Shown: in pieces, positions 44,915 through 53,309 of the stretch
Numbering within the stretch: the first letter of the stretch is position 1
How the letters are laid out: each line of letters opens with the position of its first letter
DNA from: Pseudolysobacter antarcticus
GTDB taxonomy: Bacteria > Pseudomonadota > Gammaproteobacteria > Xanthomonadales > Rhodanobacteraceae
Direction: 5' to 3'
Assembly (NCBI RefSeq): GCF_004168365.1
Contig: NZ_CP035704.1
Coordinates: 3,782,001 to 3,846,000 of the forward strand
DNA: 64,000 nucleotides
Position numbers and translations under genes: made by a program
Notes under the pieces: generated by a model
Told to the model about the DNA's origin: nothing
The model's input: only the letters and a program-made list of their open reading frames with translations
The model's database searches: none

Positions 44915-45433
44915 ATGAAACCTTATCTGTGGCTGGCTTCACTCGTGCTCACGTTGCTGGCATGCGACAGCGCTTTTTCGTTCACTTCGCAGCACTTCAC
45001 CGAGCCGCGCCTGAGCGGCGCGTTTCCGGTTTACAGCGTGCCGCAATTGATCGCGCTGACCGAAGACGAATGGTCGCACCGGCACCTTGCGATCAAGGGC
45101 GAGTTCTCATTCCCGATCAAGCGCGCCGCGGTCGGCGAAGGCCGTGAAGCCGACTACATCTATTTCGATTCGGAGGCGGATTTCCGCAGCCCGACCAGCC
45201 TCAACGTGATCCTGCTGCCGAAGGCCGCCGCGCAATTCAGGGAGAAATTCGGCGCCGACGGATTGAGCAAACTCGAAGGCACGACGTTGACCGTGCATGG
45301 TCTCGCGCGGCACAGGCAAATCAAATGCAACAACGGCTGTCCGCAGGATCCAGCGGCAACCCATTATTTCCAGACCCAGGTGTGGGTCGGCGATCTCAAC
45401 CAGATCGTGTCGACCAACATCACCGGCAAATAG
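44915..45433 (+). CDS. exported protein of unknown function
   Basis: 172 residues. The start MKPYLWLASLVLTLLACDSAFS is a signal peptide; the Cys at residue 17 could be a lipidation site, but the lipobox (TLLAC) is not decisive. The mature part reads like a small beta-barrel domain ('LAIKGEFSFPIKRAAVGEGR', 'LEGTTLTVHGLARHRQIKC') with an OB-fold-like pattern and a CNNGCP pair of cysteines. I cannot name the family. It lies between pepA and holC, 29 bp before the latter. Confidence 0.78.
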   Translation: MKPYLWLASLVLTLLACDSAFSFTSQHFTEPRLSGAFPVYSVPQLIALTEDEWSHRHLAIKGEFSFPIKRAAVGEGREADYIYFDSEADFRSPTSLNVILLPKAAAQFREKFGADGLSKLEGTTLTVHGLARHRQIKCNNGCPQDPAATHYFQTQVWVGDLNQIVSTNITGK

Positions 45434-45462
45434 CCGTCCAAATCACTCACAGCAACCGCCTG

Positions 45463-45885
45463 ATGCCACGCGCCGATTTTTACCTGATCGCCAAACCGCG
45501 TTTTCTCGACGAGCCGCTGCTGCTCGTCTGCGAGCTGGTCAAGCGCGCGTATGCGAGCGGTCAGCCGACGCTGGTTCTGACACGTTCGCTGGAACAGGCC
45601 GAACAGCTCGACGAAAAACTCTGGGAGTTCGACGAGGACGCATTCATCCCGCACCAGCTTGCCGGCGACGATGACGACGACATGACCGCGGTGTTGATCG
45701 TGCCGCCGACCTTGGCCAGCGCCGACCGCAATCTGGTGATCAATCTGCGCGACGAATGTGCGCCCGGGTTGTTCGAGCGTGTACTTGAAGTCGTCGCCGC
45801 CGATCCGGCCGAACGCGAAGGTTCGCGCAAGCGCTGGCGCACCTATCAGCAGGCCGGATTCGAGCTGAAGAAATTCGATATGTAG
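45463..45885 (+). CDS. holC: DNA polymerase III chi subunit
   Basis: 140 residues from the ATG at 45463; the frame runs upstream to 45325 inside the preceding gene. The chi signature is seen in 'ADFYLIAKPRFLDEPLLLVC', 'QAEQLDEKLWEFDEDAFIPH' and the C-terminal 'RWRTYQQAGFELKKFDM'. Chi links the clamp loader, through psi, to single-stranded DNA-binding protein. The usual neighbours pepA and valS are conserved here as in E. coli (pepA-holC-valS). The spacer before valS is enlarged by the GIY-YIG element. An acidic run (DDDDD) is a local feature. Confidence 0.95.
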   Translation: MPRADFYLIAKPRFLDEPLLLVCELVKRAYASGQPTLVLTRSLEQAEQLDEKLWEFDEDAFIPHQLAGDDDDDMTAVLIVPPTLASADRNLVINLRDECAPGLFERVLEVVAADPAEREGSRKRWRTYQQAGFELKKFDM

Positions 45886-45923
45886 TTTCGCGTTTCCCGG
45901 CTTTGCTCGTTGATTTTTTGCTC

Positions 45924-45957
45924 GTCATCCCAGCGCAGGCTGGGATCCAGTTCTTGA
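45924..45957. repeat. left arm of 34-bp inverted repeat, REP-like hairpin
   Basis: Its reverse complement is found exactly at 46288-46321. Within the arm, ATCCCAGC and GCTGGGAT form an 8-bp stem with loop GCAG, so the arm folds on its own. The T-rich stretch after it could also serve as a holC terminator. Confidence 0.93.
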
Positions 45958-45985
45958 TTTTGCACTCGCCGCTTCCGCAGAAAAA

Positions 45986-46276
45986 ATGAAAAATCCCTGC
46001 GTCTACGTTCTGGCGAGCGCGCGATACGGAACGCTCTATATCGGCGTGACCTCGGATCTGATCAAGCGAATCTGTAAACACCGAAACGATGCAGCAGAAG
46101 GTTTCACAAAGAAGTATTGCGTGCACGCTCTTGTCTGGTTCGAACAACACGAAACGATGGAGTCCGCCATATCGCGGGAAAAAGCGCTGAAATCCTGGCG
46201 GCGCGATTGGAAACTGAATTTGATAGAGTCGCAAAATCCCGAATGGCGCGATTTGTACCTCGACATCATTTTATAG
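45986..46276 (+). CDS. small GIY-YIG nuclease-superfamily protein
   Basis: 96 residues. The fold signature is present: YVL near residue 7-9, then 'YGTLYIGVTSDLIKRICKHR' (GIY-YIG-like T-L-YIG), the conserved Arg in 'LIKRICKHR', and a Glu in 'ISREKALKSW' expected to bind metal, with 'LNLIESQNPEWRDLY' closing the domain. It belongs to the single-domain UPF0213/YhbQ-like group, found in many copies in some Xanthomonadales. Function is unknown; DNA cleavage is plausible. The gene has no clear Shine-Dalgarno and is bracketed by inverted repeats. Confidence 0.92.
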   Translation: MKNPCVYVLASARYGTLYIGVTSDLIKRICKHRNDAAEGFTKKYCVHALVWFEQHETMESAISREKALKSWRRDWKLNLIESQNPEWRDLYLDIIL

Positions 46277-46287
46277 TTGATTGCAGG

Positions 46288-46321
46288 TCAAGAACTGGAT
46301 CCCAGCCTGCGCTGGGATGAC
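46288..46321. repeat. right arm of 34-bp inverted repeat
   Basis: Exact reverse complement of 45924-45957, beginning 12 bases after the stop of the GIY-YIG gene. The same internal 8-bp hairpin is present. Pairing extends outwards to 46329 with one mismatch. Confidence 0.93.
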
Positions 46322-46381
46322 GGGCAAAAGCGCCGAGCGATGAGCGAAAAACAAAATCTCCATATTGAGAAAAGTATATAA

Positions 46382-49339
46382 ATGGAAAAGACCTTCGAGC
46401 CCAAAGATATCGAATCCAAGTGGTACGCCGCGTGGGAAGCCAGCGGTGCGTTTCACGCCTCCGGTCACGGCGATCCGTATTGCATACTGCTGCCGCCACC
46501 GAACGTCACCGGCACGTTGCACATGGGTCACGCGTTTCAGCAGACCATCATGGATGCGCTGATCCGTTATCACCGCATGCGCGGCTTCAATACGTTGTGG
46601 CAGGGTGGCACCGATCACGCCGGTATCGCGACGCAGAAAATCGTCGAAAACCAGCTCGCTGCTCAGGGGAAAACGCGTCACGATTTCTCGCGCGCTGAGT
46701 TCATCGAACGCGTGTGGGAATGGAAGGAAGAATCCGGCTCGACCATAACCAATCAGATGCGCCGTATCGGCGCGTCGGTGGATTGGTCGCGCGAACGTTT
46801 CACGATGGACGAAGGTTTGTCCACCGCCGTGCGCCGTGTGTTTGTGCAGTGGTATCGCGATGGTCTTTTGTATCGCGGCAAACGTCTCGTGCACTGGGAT
46901 CCGGTGCTGATGACGGCGGTGTCCGACCTCGAAGTGAACAACGAGGAAAAAGATGGCTCGATGTGGTCGATTCGTTATCCGGCCAGCGACGGCGGTGAAG
47001 GTCTGGTGGTCGCCACCACGCGTCCGGAAACGATGCTTGGCGACGTCGCCGTGGCGGTGCATCCTGAAGATGACCGCTATGCGCATCTGGTCGGAAAGAC
47101 GCTAAAACTGCCGTTGTGCGATCGCGAAATTCCGGTGATCGCGGACGATTATGTCGACAAAGATTTCGGCACCGGCGCGGTCAAGATTACGCCGGCGCAC
47201 GATTTTAATGACTGGCAGATGGGCGTACGCCACCATCTCGAACCGCGCGTGATCCTGACGCTCGACGCAAAGATCAGCGATGAAGCGCCGGAGAAATATC
47301 GCGGCATGGATCGCTTTGTCGCACGCAAAGCCATCCTCGCCGATCTCGACGCACTCGGCCTGCTGGTCGAAACCAAAAAACACAAGCTGCAGGTTCCGAT
47401 CAGCCAGCGCAGCGACGCTGTGATCGAACCGATGCTGACCGATCAATGGTTCCTCGATCTCACCACCGAGACGCTGCCGGAAGGTCGTGCCAAACCTGCG
47501 GGAAGTCCCGGCGGTCGCAAGCTCATTACCGAACCGGCACTCAACGCGGTCAAGAATGGCGATATCAAGTTCGTGCCGGAAAACTGGAGTACGACCTACA
47601 ACCAGTGGCTCGAAAATATTCAAGACTGGTGCGTGAGCCGCCAGCTCTGGTGGGGCCATCGCATTCCGGCGTGGTTCGATGAAGCCGGCAATATTTTTGT
47701 CGGCGAAAACGAAGCCGATGCGCGCGCGCATGCAAGCACACCGCCGGTCGGTGTGATGCGTCAGGACGACGATGTGCTGGACACTTGGTTCAGCTCGGCG
47801 TTGTGGCCGTTCTCGACCATGGGCTGGCCATCCGAGCAGGCGGTCAACGAGGCCGGCAAGCCGGTTGCGAACTGGGCGCAGGATCAGGCTTTTCTGCCGA
47901 GCGCGGTACTTGTCACGGGTTTCGACATCATCTTTTTCTGGGTCGCGCGCATGGTCATGGCGACGCAGTATTTCACCAGCAAGGTGCCGTTTCGCGAGGT
48001 CTACATCAACGCCATCGTGCGTGATGCGGAAGGCCAGAAGATGTCGAAGTCGAAGGGCAATACGCTCGATCCGCTCGACCTGATCGATGGCATCGATCTC
48101 GAATCGCTCGTGAAAAAATCCACCGCATCACTGCTGATTCCGCAGGTGCGTGAGAAAGTTGAAAAACGCATCCGCAAGGAATACCCGGACGGCATTACCG
48201 CAGTCGGCGCCGACGCGCTGCGTTTTACTTTCGCTGCGCTCGGCACCTACGGGCGCACGATCAATTTCGACCTGAGCCGCGCTGAAGGCTACAAGAATTT
48301 CTGCAACAAGCTGTGGAATGCGGCGCGTTTTGTGCTGATGAATTGCGAGAATTATGTCCCGCCCGCAGCCACAAACGCGGTGGTCGCCGCGGAAGTTTCG
48401 CCATCGGGCATTCCGATGATTGCACTGGTCGGCACGCCGCAAATCACGCCGGCCGCGGTGACCGAAGCGGAGCGCTGGATCATCGCGCGCCTGCATCACA
48501 CCCTCGTCGAAGTGCACAAGCAATTCGCCGCGTATCGATTCGACCTGCTCGCGCAAGCTGTATACGAATTTACGTGGAACGAGTTCTGCGACTGGTTTCT
48601 GGAATTCGCCAAACCGGCGCTGCAAGGCACTGCCGAAACCGGCGATGCAACGATCAATGCGAGCCAGCAGCGCGCCGCCGATTCGACGCGGCACACGCTG
48701 TTGTACGTGCTCGAAACCGTGTTGCGCACCCTGCATCCGTTGATCCCGTTCGTCACCGAGGAAATCTGGCACGAGATCGCACCGCGGCTAGGCATCAAGG
48801 GCGACACGATCTCGTTGCAACCGTATCCGCGCGCTGAAGAATTTGCCGTCGATATCGATGCGGAAAACGATATTCAGTGGCTCAAGAGTGTGCTGCTTGG
48901 CATCCGCAGCATTCGCGGCGAGATGAATATTTCTCCAGCGAAAAAAATCACGCTGCTGCTGGCCAATGGTGATGCCTCGGATCGTGTTCGCTGCGAAAAA
49001 TTCGCTGCGCAGATTGCATTCCTCGCACGCGCCGAAACGCCGCGCTGGCTCAGTGCCGACGAAGCGGAACCTGCCGCGGCAGCAGCGCTGGTTGGCGAGT
49101 TGCGCGTGCTGATTCCGTTGGCCGGGCTGATCGACAAGGAAGCGGAAAAAATTCGCATCCTGCGCGAGATCGCGCGTGTCGAAAGCGAGATTGGAAAGTG
49201 CGAGGCGAAGCTCGGCAAACCGAGTTTCGTCGACAACGCACCAGCCGCGGTGGTCGAGCAGGAAAAACAGCGGCTCGCCGACTTCAGTGCATTGCTCGCC
49301 AATCTGAAAGAGCAACTACGACGGCTCGGCGAGTTGTAA
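46382..49339 (+). CDS. valS: valyl-tRNA synthetase
   Basis: 985 residues. Class I synthetase charging tRNA-Val: HIGH-type motif '[10 protein letters not shown]' (41-50), KMSKS at 553-557, a CP1 editing domain ('[20 protein letters not shown]') and the C-terminal coiled coil ('[18 protein letters not shown]'). The insertion region '[20 protein letters not shown]' and the tRNA anticodon-binding alpha domain are normal. Length is slightly above the E. coli enzyme (951), with extra residues around 590-620. Its start follows a weak ribosome site (TTGAGAAAAG). Confidence 0.98.
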   Translation: MEKTFEPKDIESKWYAAWEASGAFHASGHGDPYCILLPPPNVTGTLHMGHAFQQTIMDALIRYHRMRGFNTLWQGGTDHAGIATQKIVENQLAAQGKTRHDFSRAEFIERVWEWKEESGSTITNQMRRIGASVDWSRERFTMDEGLSTAVRRVFVQWYRDGLLYRGKRLVHWDPVLMTAVSDLEVNNEEKDGSMWSIRYPASDGGEGLVVATTRPETMLGDVAVAVHPEDDRYAHLVGKTLKLPLCDREIPVIADDYVDKDFGTGAVKITPAHDFNDWQMGVRHHLEPRVILTLDAKISDEAPEKYRGMDRFVARKAILADLDALGLLVETKKHKLQVPISQRSDAVIEPMLTDQWFLDLTTETLPEGRAKPAGSPGGRKLITEPALNAVKNGDIKFVPENWSTTYNQWLENIQDWCVSRQLWWGHRIPAWFDEAGNIFVGENEADARAHASTPPVGVMRQDDDVLDTWFSSALWPFSTMGWPSEQAVNEAGKPVANWAQDQAFLPSAVLVTGFDIIFFWVARMVMATQYFTSKVPFREVYINAIVRDAEGQKMSKSKGNTLDPLDLIDGIDLESLVKKSTASLLIPQVREKVEKRIRKEYPDGITAVGADALRFTFAALGTYGRTINFDLSRAEGYKNFCNKLWNAARFVLMNCENYVPPAATNAVVAAEVSPSGIPMIALVGTPQITPAAVTEAERWIIARLHHTLVEVHKQFAAYRFDLLAQAVYEFTWNEFCDWFLEFAKPALQGTAETGDATINASQQRAADSTRHTLLYVLETVLRTLHPLIPFVTEEIWHEIAPRLGIKGDTISLQPYPRAEEFAVDIDAENDIQWLKSVLLGIRSIRGEMNISPAKKITLLLANGDASDRVRCEKFAAQIAFLARAETPRWLSADEAEPAAAAALVGELRVLIPLAGLIDKEAEKIRILREIARVESEIGKCEAKLGKPSFVDNAPAAVVEQEKQRLADFSALLANLKEQLRRLGEL

Positions 49340-49350
49340 TCGCTGGTATC

Positions 49351-49376
49351 AGCGCCGCTGTAAAAACAGCGGCGCT
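49351..49376. terminator. bidirectional hairpin terminator between valS and rimI
   Basis: An 11-bp perfect stem (49351-49361 with 49366-49376) with an AAAA loop begins 11 bp after the valS stop and overlaps the rimI stop by one base. It is well placed to end both convergent transcripts, although neither side has a strong U-tract. Confidence 0.7.
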
Positions 49377-49861
49377 TACTCGGCGTCGTGGAATAATTCC
49401 AGCGCCATGACGATCGCGTCTTCGCGGCCTTGCTTGGCCGGATAATAATTCGGACGGTTGCCGATCTCGTTGAAACCGAGGTTGAAATACAGCGCGATCG
49501 CACGCGTATTCGACGGTCGCACTTCGAGAAAAATCCGCGAGGCATGATGCCAGCGCGCGAGGTCGATCAGGCGTCGCATCAGATGTTTGCCGTGGCCTTC
49601 GCCCTGCGCATCGCGCGCCACACAAACGTTCAGCACATGCGCTTCGCCCGCCGCCGCGGCAAGGATGCCGTAGCCGACGATTTCGCCGGATTGCACCAGC
49701 ACCCAGCAGTCGTAAGCGGCGCGCAGGCAGTCCCGAAAAATCGCACTGGTCCACGGGTAATCGTAGGATTTCTGCTCGATCGCGCTGACGGCATCTACGT
49801 CTTCCGCGCGCATGGGACGCATGTTCGCGGCAGCGTGAGTGGATGTGAGTTGGGCAACCAT
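49376..49861 (-). CDS. rimI: ribosomal-protein-alanine N-acetyltransferase
   Basis: 161 residues from the ATG at 49861. GNAT fold: 'RPMRAEDVDAVSAIEQKSYD', acetyl-CoA-binding motif 'ARDAQGEGHGKHLM', the general-base region 'FLEVRPSN' and 'ALYFNLGFNEIGNRPNYYP'. RimI acetylates the N-terminal Ala of ribosomal protein S18. Its preceding gene encodes a HolD-like protein, matching holD-rimI in E. coli. It is the last gene of the long minus-strand operon beginning at pssA. Confidence 0.93.
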   Translation of the reverse strand: MVAQLTSTHAAANMRPMRAEDVDAVSAIEQKSYDYPWTSAIFRDCLRAAYDCWVLVQSGEIVGYGILAAAAGEAHVLNVCVARDAQGEGHGKHLMRRLIDLARWHHASRIFLEVRPSNTRAIALYFNLGFNEIGNRPNYYPAKQGREDAIVMALELFHDAE

Positions 49862-49874
49862 CGTCGTTCCGAAC

Positions 49875-50399
49875 TCAGTGTTGTGCGGGCGATGCCGGGG
49901 CGCTCGCGGCAAGCTTGCGCAGCGCCCGCGCGATCGGTTTCAAGGCCTGCCAGAAAGCGCTTTTGTTAGCAGCGCCACGCAACGCATTCGGCAACGACAA
50001 TGCGACTGCAATCACCGAAGCATTTTGCTGCTGCGTCGATAATTGTTGACCAAGCACACGCGCGAGATGCTCGCCAAGCACGAGCCAGATATTGAGCGCG
50101 GGCGGCGTTTGTTCAAGCTGCTTCGCATCCGCAAACAGCCATTCGATCTGCGTTGCATCCACACCGAGCGCGCGCAAAATCAGCGCAGCCTGACGCTCGA
50201 ATACTTCGTGCGAATTTCCATCGGCACGTTCGCACACAATCGCGAGACGGGGCTGCTGCATCGCGACCGATGCCGGCGTTTTTTCCGCGTCGATAATGGC
50301 ATCGATAGACGTGATCGGCGACTCGATACGCGAGCGCAACACATAGACATCAACGCCCATTGCTTCCAGGAATTGCTGGCGTTGCGTTTCAACCAGCAT
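49875..50399 (-). CDS. HolD-like protein, probable DNA polymerase III psi subunit
   Basis: 174 residues from the ATG at 50399. The first part, 'RQQFLEAMGVDVYVLRSRIE', resembles the psi N-terminus (short helix binding chi), and later 'ALILRALGVDATQIEWL' and 'NKSAFWQALKPIARAL' recall the psi core and its C-terminal 'ALWQQI' helix. Position beside rimI supports this, because holD-rimI is conserved in gammaproteobacteria. Psi proteins diverge quickly and the identity is weak by eye, so the symbol is left blank. The start overlaps the upstream lipoprotein gene by 11 bases. Confidence 0.6.
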   Translation of the reverse strand: MLVETQRQQFLEAMGVDVYVLRSRIESPITSIDAIIDAEKTPASVAMQQPRLAIVCERADGNSHEVFERQAALILRALGVDATQIEWLFADAKQLEQTPPALNIWLVLGEHLARVLGQQLSTQQQNASVIAVALSLPNALRGAANKSAFWQALKPIARALRKLAASAPASPAQH

Positions 50400-50994
50400 G
50401 GCTATCGACCTTGATCGCGGCGAGGTCGGCCTGGAAACGTTTGAAGATCGCATCGACTGCCGCACCGAACGCCTGCACACTGGCATCGAGCGTGGTCAAC
50501 GGCACGGCAATTTCCTCGACATAATTCTGTTCGAGCAATGGTTGACCGGCCGCATCAAGACGCATCTGCAGATTCACCACGACGCGAAAACCCTGGGCTT
50601 GTTTGACTCTTTCAAAGCGCCGGATCAAGCCGCTGACACGCAACGCCTTGGCGCCCGAAGGCAGGCGATCGGTAACCAGCGGCGCCACTTTCGCATCACG
50701 CAATTGATCGACCAACCGACGCTGCAACATGCGCGATGGCGGATCGGCCCAGAGCTGATAATGATAAGCGCGCAAGGTGCCGGCCTCGGCATCGGTGGTG
50801 TAGATCAGCGCCTGTTCCGCATACAAACCGTCGGCGCTGAAGACGTCCACCACCAACGGTTGCGCGAACAGCGGTCGCGCATTCGGCGCAGCGTTATTGG
50901 TCGATGCCGGCAGGCGAAAATAGGTTTCGTCCGGCACGCTCGGCGCCGAGCACGCGCCGAGCAATAACAGCAGCGCGACGATCAAAATTTTCAT
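50389..50994 (-). CDS. ABC-type transport auxiliary lipoprotein, PqiC-like
   Basis: 201 residues. The signal 'MKILIVALLLLLGAC' has a lipobox with Cys15. The rest has 'PDETYFRLPASTN', 'PLVVDVFSADGLYAEQALIY' and 'YHYQLWADPPSRMLQRRLVD', the signature of auxiliary lipoproteins of MCE transporters (ABC_trans_aux/PqiC). It probably sits in the outer membrane and helps the MlaD-like partner bridge the envelope. It overlaps the MCE gene by four bases. Confidence 0.9.
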   Translation of the reverse strand: MKILIVALLLLLGACSAPSVPDETYFRLPASTNNAAPNARPLFAQPLVVDVFSADGLYAEQALIYTTDAEAGTLRAYHYQLWADPPSRMLQRRLVDQLRDAKVAPLVTDRLPSGAKALRVSGLIRRFERVKQAQGFRVVVNLQMRLDAAGQPLLEQNYVEEIAVPLTTLDASVQAFGAAVDAIFKRFQADLAAIKVDSHAG

Positions 50995-51917
50995 TGTTTG
51001 TCTTCCTCGACCTTGTCCGCTTTTGGCGCCAGCAACAGGCGATTCGGACTCTTGCGGATTTCGTGACTGAATTCGTCGAAGTTGCGGCTCGCCGCATCCA
51101 GATGCTGGGTCATGCTGCCGATGCGGCTGGACAAGGTCGACAAAATCGTCTGCAAGTCATCAACGGATTGTTTCACGCCCGGACGATTTTCCTGCGCGAT
51201 CGCGCCGATCTGCAGCAGCGCCTGATTCAGCAAATCCTGGGTCGTGTGTAGCTCTTTGCTGACGCCACGAATGTCGCCGAGAATGCCGGCAACCGCGGCG
51301 CGATTCTGCGGCTTGAGTAGATCGTTGACCGAATCCGATGCCGTGTTGAGTCGGGTTAATAGCGCTTGGGTTTGGTCGAGAATTTCCGGCGTCTTTTTAT
51401 CGATGCTGCCCGTGATCGAATCGACGCGTTGCGACAAGGTCTGGATCAGTGGCGTGATCTGGCTGCGCGTGAGATCGCTGAGCTGCGCGGCGAGCGCATT
51501 CATCGCGGTGAAAATGTCCGCGCTTTCCGCGCCGAGCAGTTCACCACCCACCGGCGCTTTTTCCGCACTCGGGCCTTCGTCGATCGCAACGGCGACATCC
51601 GAAAGCAAACCGGTCGCGGCAAGTCGCGCCACGCTGTCTTTCGGAATCGCCCAGTCGCGCTGCACCGCGAGCGTGACTTTGTAACGCGTGCCTTTGGCCG
51701 TGCGTTCGGGCGTGAGATCGCTGACCTGGCCGATGCGATAACCCTGATAGAACACCGGCGCGCCGTAATGCAAGCCGGTGACGTTGCGGTAATAGGTGTG
51801 GTAATCCGCGCTCGCACCGCCGCGGCCGGTGATCATCGTCAGCGCGGTCAGCAGCACGACAAACGCGAGCACGACAAACGCGCCGACGAGGATGTAATTG
51901 ACGTTATCGCGCTTCAC
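50991..51917 (-). CDS. MlaD-like MCE-domain lipid transport protein
   Basis: 308 residues: one N-terminal transmembrane helix (about 9-30), the MCE domain (about 38-118, 'YRNVTGLHYGAPVFYQGYRI' with 'GLLSDVAVAI'), then a long helical region with coiled-coil character ('LTRLNTASDSVNDLL') of about 150 residues. MCE proteins form hexamers in the periplasm that shuttle phospholipids or other lipids. The extended helical tail is longer than in E. coli MlaD and may form a tunnel or needle as in PqiB/YebT-like or Mycobacterium Mce proteins. Cotranscribed with its ATPase, permease and lipoprotein. Confidence 0.93.
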   Translation of the reverse strand: MKRDNVNYILVGAFVVLAFVVLLTALTMITGRGGASADYHTYYRNVTGLHYGAPVFYQGYRIGQVSDLTPERTAKGTRYKVTLAVQRDWAIPKDSVARLAATGLLSDVAVAIDEGPSAEKAPVGGELLGAESADIFTAMNALAAQLSDLTRSQITPLIQTLSQRVDSITGSIDKKTPEILDQTQALLTRLNTASDSVNDLLKPQNRAAVAGILGDIRGVSKELHTTQDLLNQALLQIGAIAQENRPGVKQSVDDLQTILSTLSSRIGSMTQHLDAASRNFDEFSHEIRKSPNRLLLAPKADKVEEDKQ

Positions 51918-52708
51918 GCTCTTTCCTCGGTCAGGCGTCGCAGGTAGGCATCGGCATCCACCACGATTTCGCGCGGGCGCCGATTCAGCAAGTCTTGAAT
52001 CCGCTCGTTCGGCGCGGCGCGCACTTCGGCCACCGTGCCGGTCATGAGGATCGATCCCTCATCGAGCACCGTTATCGTATCCGCAATCTTGAACGCGCTG
52101 TCGAGTTCGTGCGTCACCACCACGATAGTCATGCGCAGCGCATCGCGCAATCGCAAAATCAATTCGTCGAGTTCAGCCGATACCACCGGATCGAGCCCGG
52201 CCGACGGCTCATCGAAAAACAGCAGCTTCGGATCCATCACAATCGCGCGAGCGAGTGCCGCGCGTTTGATCATGCCGCCGGAAAGCTGGCTCGGCATGAG
52301 TTCCTGAAATCCGCCGAGGTTGACCACTTCGAGTTTGAGGCGCGACATGATGCGTATGGTGTGTTCGTCGAGCGTGGTGTGCTCGCGTAACGGCAGCGCG
52401 ACGTTTTCGCCAACCGTCATCGAAGTGAGCAACGCGCCGCCCTGGAACGACACGCCGATCTTGCGCCGCACGTCGAGCAACTCGCGCGGCGACGCTTTGG
52501 CGATATCCACGCCAAGCAAACGGATATTGCCGCCGCGTGGTTTGTGCAGCCCGAGCAGATGCCGCAACAAGGTACTTTTACCCGAGCCCGAACCGCCCAT
52601 GATGACGCGAATCTCGCCCGCGTTAACGCTGAAATCGACGTCGTGCAGAATGCGTCGACGGCCGTACCAGGCTTCGAGGTTTTCTACTTCGATGAGTGGT
52701 GGCGACAT
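51914..52708 (-). CDS. MlaF-like ABC transporter ATPase
   Basis: 264 residues. Walker A 'GGSGSGKST' (38-46), Q-loop 'SFQGGALLTSMTV', signature 'LSGGMIKRAALARAI', Walker B 'LLFFDEPSAGLD' and H-loop 'VVTHELDSAF' are all intact. It powers lipid movement by the neighbouring MCE permease. The ATPase gene is separated from its permease gene by the DUF6438-like gene, and overlaps the MCE gene by four bases. Confidence 0.95.
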   Translation of the reverse strand: MSPPLIEVENLEAWYGRRRILHDVDFSVNAGEIRVIMGGSGSGKSTLLRHLLGLHKPRGGNIRLLGVDIAKASPRELLDVRRKIGVSFQGGALLTSMTVGENVALPLREHTTLDEHTIRIMSRLKLEVVNLGGFQELMPSQLSGGMIKRAALARAIVMDPKLLFFDEPSAGLDPVVSAELDELILRLRDALRMTIVVVTHELDSAFKIADTITVLDEGSILMTGTVAEVRAAPNERIQDLLNRRPREIVVDADAYLRRLTEERA

Positions 52709-52723
52709 CTGATAGGCGGCCGG

Positions 52724-53299
52724 TCAGTGCGATACTTTCGGCTGTTGTATCGAAGGGTTCTCGGCGGGTTTCCATTCTAGGGTCGTAGAAATTGCATCGA
52801 TAGCTCGCCCCATTGCCCACACTTGAGCTGGCCCCACATCACCATAATCCGAGACGCGTTTTTTAGTTTTTCCTGCTACGACGATCAAGATCATGGTGGT
52901 ATCGTCAGTCCACCCCGCGCTGTAGCTATCCCTCAGATTGAAAAAATTTGCCACGTAGACGAGCTGGCATAGCCGGATGAAATCATGCAGATTAATCTCA
53001 GCATGGAATTTTCCGTTATGTGCTGTATTTCCGCGTCCTTCCATAAACGCATAACCGTCCTTGTTGAACGTGATCGAATAATCTGGGCACAGGCCATAGC
53101 ATGGGGTTCGCTCCAGCGAAATACTGTCTATAGGTATGGCAGTGCGCGCAACAGACTCGTCTGTGGGAACCGGGCCTTCTTCCAGTACTTTCTGCAATCG
53201 CGAAGTAATCTGTGCATCGGTCGCAGCCGATGTTTGCGAAACGCCCACTAACATGAGGATGGCAAGCACCTTGGCGAAGTCGAAGAGAGGTATTTTCAC
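52724..53299 (-). CDS. exported DUF6438-like protein within the MCE operon
   Basis: 191 residues. A signal peptide (about 1-25, 'VLAILMLVGVSQTSA') is followed by a charged helix and then 'ISLERTPCYGLCPDYSITFN', a Cys-containing motif with 'GYAFMEGRGN', characteristic of DUF6438 proteins. 'WTDDTTMILIVVAGKTKKRV' and 'YGDVGPAQVW' complete the domain. It is expected in the periplasm; function unknown. It lies between the permease (gap 10 bp) and ATPase (gap 15 bp) genes. Its lower GC content compared with neighbours suggests later insertion. Confidence 0.85.
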   Translation of the reverse strand: MKIPLFDFAKVLAILMLVGVSQTSAATDAQITSRLQKVLEEGPVPTDESVARTAIPIDSISLERTPCYGLCPDYSITFNKDGYAFMEGRGNTAHNGKFHAEINLHDFIRLCQLVYVANFFNLRDSYSAGWTDDTTMILIVVAGKTKKRVSDYGDVGPAQVWAMGRAIDAISTTLEWKPAENPSIQQPKVSH

Positions 53300-53309
53300 G
53301 TCGCCTCCA

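Larger units (their letters stand above)
45916..46329. mobile_element. putative GIY-YIG cassette enclosed by inverted repeats
   Basis: The 414-bp unit consists of a REP-like left arm, a small GIY-YIG gene and a right arm that is the exact reverse complement over 34 bases (42 with one mismatch in the outer part). It sits in the holC-valS gap, where the genes are normally adjacent. The layout recalls REP/RAYT elements with a GIY-YIG nuclease instead of a Y1 transposase. Mobility is inferred from structure only; no target-site duplication was identified. Confidence 0.6.

Noticed and set aside
45958-46287. Classical insertion sequence or RAYT transposase in the repeat-bounded unit
   Set aside because: No DDE, HUH/Y1 or serine recombinase motif exists; the only gene is a GIY-YIG protein.
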